Shown here in pieces: positions 59,991 through 64,000 of a stretch of 64,000 nt of DNA. The DNA lies in assembly GCA_021018815.1 (NCBI GenBank), contig JAITYX010000065.1, positions 1,349,001 through 1,413,000 of the forward strand, written 5' to 3'. The notes below the pieces were generated by a model that was not told where the DNA came from, did not search any database, and saw only the letters and a program-made list of their open reading frames with translations. The DNA comes from Talinum fruticosum (Eukaryota > Streptophyta > Magnoliopsida > Caryophyllales > Talinaceae). Numbering within the stretch: position 1 is the stretch's first letter; the number at the start of each line of letters is the position of its first letter. Made by a program: the position numbers and the translations under genes.

Positions 59991-60950
59991 TCTAGGGGTT
60001 TTCTTCAAGTCCATACCTAAGGTTAGATTAGTCACTCCATTCTTCATAAGTGTTTGAGAATGGGTCATGGTTCATTTGACCTTGGTCGGAAAAAATAGCA
60101 TTCACATGCCCTCTTTGTTGAGTAGGGTGCCCCTCTAAACAACAAATTTTACAATCTATCGCTTCTTCTCTGTGGACCATTTTGTTCAACATAATAGTAA
60201 TTTGGGATAACTGGGTCTCTACAGGTGGACCTAAATTGAACTCATTAACATTTCTAAATTGGGTATCTCCCATTCAAATTGTTGAGTATTTTGCACCATA
60301 ATATTAAACAATTCTCTAGCTTGAGCTAGAGTTTTATTAAACAAGGCCCCTCCACTAGCAACATCAACTATATTTTTATCTATTGGCAATAAACCTTCAT
60401 AAAAATATTGAATCAATAAATGCTTAGAAATTTGATGTTGGGGACAACTAGCGCATAATTTATTAAAATGTTCCCATTATTCGAAAAAGTCCGCCTCGAT
60501 CATCCGTTTAATGTCATAAATTTCCTTTCTAGTGGACCCTATCTAAGATGTAGGAAAAAATTTCTCTAAAAATGCTTTATGAGTTTGGGTCCATGTAGTG
60601 AATGTTGCAGCGGGTAGGTAATAAAATCAATCTTTAGCCTTAACTCGAAGTGCAAAGGGAAGGGGCCTCAACTTAATTTGGTCTTGGGTGATTCCCTCAA
60701 GTTGCATGATGGAACATGTAATAATAAACACATTGATATGACGATATGGGTACTCACCGGGCAGTTCATGAAATTTAGGTAACATATTTAAAAATTAGGA
60801 GTTCGAGTTTTAGTGGTCGGTCCAATGAAGGATATGAGATAGGCGAAGTTGTGTATCCAAGTTAGGTGCAGCAAGCTCACGTAAAGTAGTCATCTCAATA
60901 ACTTCGAATATACGAAACATAATTAGCAACACATACTTGGCTTTCAACTT
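59991..60950 (-). pseudogene. gag: Gag of the gag-only gypsy element (broken)
   Basis: In minus orientation: INVFITCSIMQLEGITQDQI and KLRPLPFALRVKAKD (about 60640-60740), WTQTHKAFLEKFFPTS, then LIQYFYEGLLPIDKNIVDVA with SGGALFNKTLAQARELFNIM (60231-60420) — the Retrotrans_gag (PF03732) order of Athila/Tat Gag. CKICCLEGHPTQQ (about 60130-60170) is a zinc-knuckle-like segment with a changed last position. A stop follows the KAKD motif and a frameshift separates pieces near 60250. No pol follows. Confidence 0.75.
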
Positions 60951-61080
60951 TGTCAAATGTATACTCCTTGTCAAAATAAAAAACACCGAAAAAACTACAA
61001 AAACAAACTATGAAAGTCATAAAGAAGTAATAAAAGTAGTAAATCTAAATTAAATAAAACTAACAACTATTATTTTCTTT

Positions 61081-61097
61081 CCCAGGCAATGGCGCCA
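61081..61097 (-). other. Primer binding site (tRNA-Asp type) of the gag-only element
   Basis: Minus strand TGGCGCCATTGCCTGGG, five bases from the 5' LTR. It differs at two positions from the complement of the plant tRNA-Asp 3' end, a common primer of Athila/Tat elements. Confidence 0.8.
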
Positions 61098-61102
61098 AAA
61101 TT

Positions 61103-62817
61103 TGTTAGCTTGTCGTGCAACTACAAATTAAACCACTACTTACGCTTACAATAAACAATATAACGTAGGAAAGTAGGGATCGAATCCACGAGGAAAGAGA
61201 TAACAATATGTAAGTTTATATCTAATCAAATTTACTACTCTTTAAAACAAAATAGAAAATATAAATCAGAAAATTAATATTTATAAATTACAGAAAATTA
61301 TGTACTACTAAATAAATAATTTATACATATTATAAAAACTACAATAACCCAAAAATAGTTCTTTATATTTTTTTGAATAACTAAAACAGAAAACTGAAGT
61401 AGAAAATAAATAAACTCTAAAACAGAAAATTACAAAAGTAAAATTCTGCACTAAATTACTTACGAAAATAAATACTAAAATTATCCAGAATATTAATTCT
61501 AATTTTATTAAACTAACCAGACCCTAAAAATATAAAAATAAAATTTAAAACTGAAATTAAGAATTTATTTAGACTAAAAACCTACGAGTAATTAAATTCA
61601 AGAATTAAATCTGAAAAATTATCAAATCACTTCCAAAAATTAGAAACTTTTATCACATCAAACTAGGACTCTATCTAAGCCTTAAAAGAAGATAAAATAC
61701 AAAAAATAATAAAAGAAACTATTTTTAAACTAATTTTTAACAAACTAACTCAAAAATAATAAAAGCCGATGGAAAAATAATCTACAAATTAACATATATA
61801 AAGACTCAAAATTAAATTCCTAAAACTAACCTAAATGATTGTTATTTAAGTGGGGAATAACGAAATTAATACTAAAAGATTGTAACTTTGTAAATAAAAA
61901 TTGAAAACTAAGTAAAGTACCTAAAAAGAAAATAAATAATATCAAATATATCGATTTTATAAAAAACACTTGGTATAATCTATATCCACCATGCAAATTA
62001 TTATTTATCATTAACACACAAATTGATCTACCCATGAGCTAAACTGTAGAAGACAACCACTAGCGCATCTTCCCCGTATTTCCTTAGTTATAAGTTTAGT
62101 TTGGCCTACCCCTAATATAAACTAGCACTAGAATTTAATCAAATTAGAGCATTAAGTATTAGAAAAATATCGTCTAGCACCTAATAACCAATCTACTATC
62201 AAATTGATTTAAAAAAGATCTATGATAATTTCCTAGTTAAAAGAGATGGGTATGAGCCATTCATGATTAACTAGGGTGATACTTATGTCTAAAAGATCAA
62301 GTGATTACGTAAACTATCATATGAATTTATATAAAACTAATTAGCTTGCACTCTAATTAATTAGACATAAAAACATAAACATTTAACACAAATTATCATA
62401 GAATCATGGATAAAATTCATAAGACAATAAAGATCGAATCTTTGTTTCAAAATAACTAATTTAACATGGTGATTCCTCTTCTCTTTTAAGTCTCTTTCTT
62501 CTCATGCAACTCTAAGGAGGAGTCCTAGTGGGTTTAGGAGTATGATTATCTTCACTCTCCTCTTCAAATTAGGATCTGCATAAAATAAAATATCATAAAA
62601 TAAATATTTTATGACACATTATTTTATGGACCGACTTTGTATCTTTTCTTGAACGCTTGTCGATAGCTAAAAATATATTTTTAACGTCTTCTCTTCTCTT
62701 TTCCACTTTATTCGATGATTACCTAAAACGTAGACAAAATAGAATAACTTACACTAAATAAACTATATAATATAAACTAAATAACTACTAAAATTACGTA
62801 CAAAACACGACTTAACA
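61103..62817 (-). repeat. 5' LTR of the gag-only element
   Basis: 1715 bp, TGTTAGC...TTAACA on the plus strand. Relative to the other LTR it lacks 431 bp between two CATGGT hexamers (single copy at 62465-62470), plus a few short indels. AT-rich, no gene. Confidence 0.9.
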
Positions 62818-63761
62818 CTAATCCTACTACTTCCTCTAACATGGTTTAAGGAGAGACCTCGATCTTACTAAGTGCGTCAATTAAGGCATGTCCGTGTTTC
62901 GGTAAGCGAGATATGAGTTCCCATATTGAAAATGTTAGCTTTTTACTTTTGAAGTCTGTTTTGGGATTGGTTCTTACGCTTTAGCAGACTTCAGGTTCTT
63001 TTGGGGCTTCCTGAGTCGGTTGTGAACCGAAGGGTGCATTATGTTGTCCGGATCTACGAAGGAATTGGATTTCTAGACCTTTAGGTTCTCCCCAAAATTC
63101 TTCTTCTTCTAAAGGTGGTATGCCCCGGAAGTCATCGTCGTCATCGTCACTATTGTTTCTAGTTTCGTAGACATCTTCTTCTTCACTTACTCATAGACCA
63201 TGGATTTCGAATCTAAAAGAGGCAAGCTAAGAAGTGGTTCGGACTCATTAATGTCTTGAATGAAGACAGATAGGTCCCACTCGACCCGGAATTAGTTTAG
63301 AGAAAATAGCTAAGGTGGCACTAAAAGGATTCTTATTAGTACTTCATTTTTGGGCAGCCTTGGGTAGAGGGAGTTTGACCTTTGCGGAACATACTCTCCA
63401 GTTTATTCTTGAACATCCAGCATTGCTTAGTGTCATGTCCTCGTACACGATGATATTTGTAAAATTTTCCTGCATCCCAGTTCTTAGAATATTTCGTTGT
63501 TTCGATTCTGCTCTTATGGGTGGCAATTCTATCCCTTCTTATCTCTAGACCGATAATTACCTCTATACCCCTTCACGACTCTTGTAGTCATGGTAGAAAG
63601 CTTTTCTTTTATCATCATGCCAGCATCTCTAAGGGTTGAGAAAATCATCGGTGGTAGCAATTTGAGATCTTGGTTGTTGGCAGGTTGAAGGTTTTTCACG
63701 ATGATCCTAACTTGGTCCTTTTCGGACCTTCCGCCTACCATGTGGGCAACCTTTTGATATC
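62818..63761 (-). pseudogene. gag: Tat-like gypsy gag, upstream part of the interrupted element
   Basis: KVAHMVGGRSEKDQVRIIVK and PPMIFSTLRDAGMMIKEKLS (63529-63741) match the R-E-x-DQVRIIVKNL...F..L...G block of Tat-type Gag. Further downstream (63315-62823) are acidic and low-complexity segments without clear domains. Together with 53898-55877 it forms one minus-strand element split by the gag-only insertion. Confidence 0.65.
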
Positions 63762-64000
63762 TGTAAACACCTAAAAAGTGGCGCCCTTTATCTCGTTATT
63801 TTTATGTTTTGTTTTTTGGCCCGATGATGATAATCTCGAGTCTTATTTATGGATTTGGATCTCGGATTGTGATTGATTAGTGCAACATAAGCTAGTAAAC
63901 CACAAAAACCCCGAGTACCAAATAAATTGCCTTTTGCCTTGGGTTGGTCCACAAATTCTCTTTTCTTTCGGACCGTCCGAAAACCGGGCCGAGCCTTTAT
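63762..64000. other. Unassigned right edge, possible LTR start
   Basis: Gag similarity ends at about 63762, where the sequence reads TGTAAACACCTAAAAAGTGGCGCCC. A TG start with this look could be an LTR of another element running off the window. There is no second boundary to test this, so it is left open. Confidence 0.25.

Larger units (their letters stand above)
55883..62817 (-). mobile_element. Gag-only (LARD-like) Athila/Tat-type LTR element, minus strand
   Basis: Two LTRs (55883-58050 and 61103-62817) flank 3.05 kb. A perfect target duplication CTAAT lies at 55878-55882 and 62818-62822, and the surrounding Tat-like gypsy is interrupted exactly here. The PBS (61081-61097) and PPT orientation show minus-strand transcription. 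Only gag is encoded; protease, RT and integrase are absent, so it would have depended on enzymes from a helper. Confidence 0.9.

Noticed and set aside
1..64000. CRISPR array, prokaryotic operon, riboswitch or phage module
   Set aside because: All content is plant transposable elements; regularly spaced short repeats seen are CACTA or hAT subterminal arrays and microsatellites without unique spacers.

Overview
This window looks like a piece of plant (angiosperm) heterochromatin. Essentially every recognisable feature is a transposable element or a remnant of one. The families are plant-typical: sirevirus-type Ty1/copia elements, chromovirus-like and Tat/Athila-like Ty3/gypsy elements, CACTA (En/Spm) and hAT-type DNA transposons, and TE-linked plant mobile domain and Transposase_24-like gene fragments. 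I found no intact host gene, tRNA, rRNA, bacterial operon or CRISPR array. Every coding region is broken by stops, frameshifts or insertions. The species cannot be named from the sequence.

Layout: (1) 1-26471 is a cluster of related sirevirus-type elements. An LTR (1-1158) sits in the 3' part of an older element A. The 3' LTR of A (from 1832) is interrupted by a non-autonomous hAT element (2337-4153, 8-bp target duplication) and by a complete copia element B (4745-15653, near-perfect 5-bp target duplication). A's LTR then abuts tail-to-tail a second full-length element C on the minus strand (about 16050-26471). (2) 26472-31560 holds decayed exons of a Transposase_24/DUF8039-like TE protein and a broken, intron-containing plant mobile domain gene. 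(3) 31560-35822 is a truncated chromovirus-like gypsy element. (4) 36164-43269 is the 3' half of a third minus-strand sirevirus, D, with a TIR-like insertion in its LTR. (5) D is cut by an outer CACTA element (43270 to about 53897) whose TNP2 transposase gene (minus strand) is itself split by an inner CACTA element (47057-52341, genes on plus). (6) 53898-63761 is a minus-strand Tat-like gypsy element split by a gag-only LTR element (55883-62817, target duplication CTAAT).

Within the sireviruses the order is LTR, PBS complementary to initiator tRNA-Met, gag, pol (protease, integrase, reverse transcriptase, RNase H), a spacer, an extra ORF in the env-like position, purine tracts, LTR. In B, C and D the spacer carries a TATA box a short distance upstream of the extra ORF, which suggests that this ORF had its own promoter. 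Comparing copies also shows that many frameshifts and stops fall at CGG/CCG trinucleotides, which points either to methylation-linked decay or to systematic consensus errors. I did not find a convincing new defence, metabolic or signalling system. The most interesting signals are the internal promoter, the CGG hotspot pattern and the depth of nesting.
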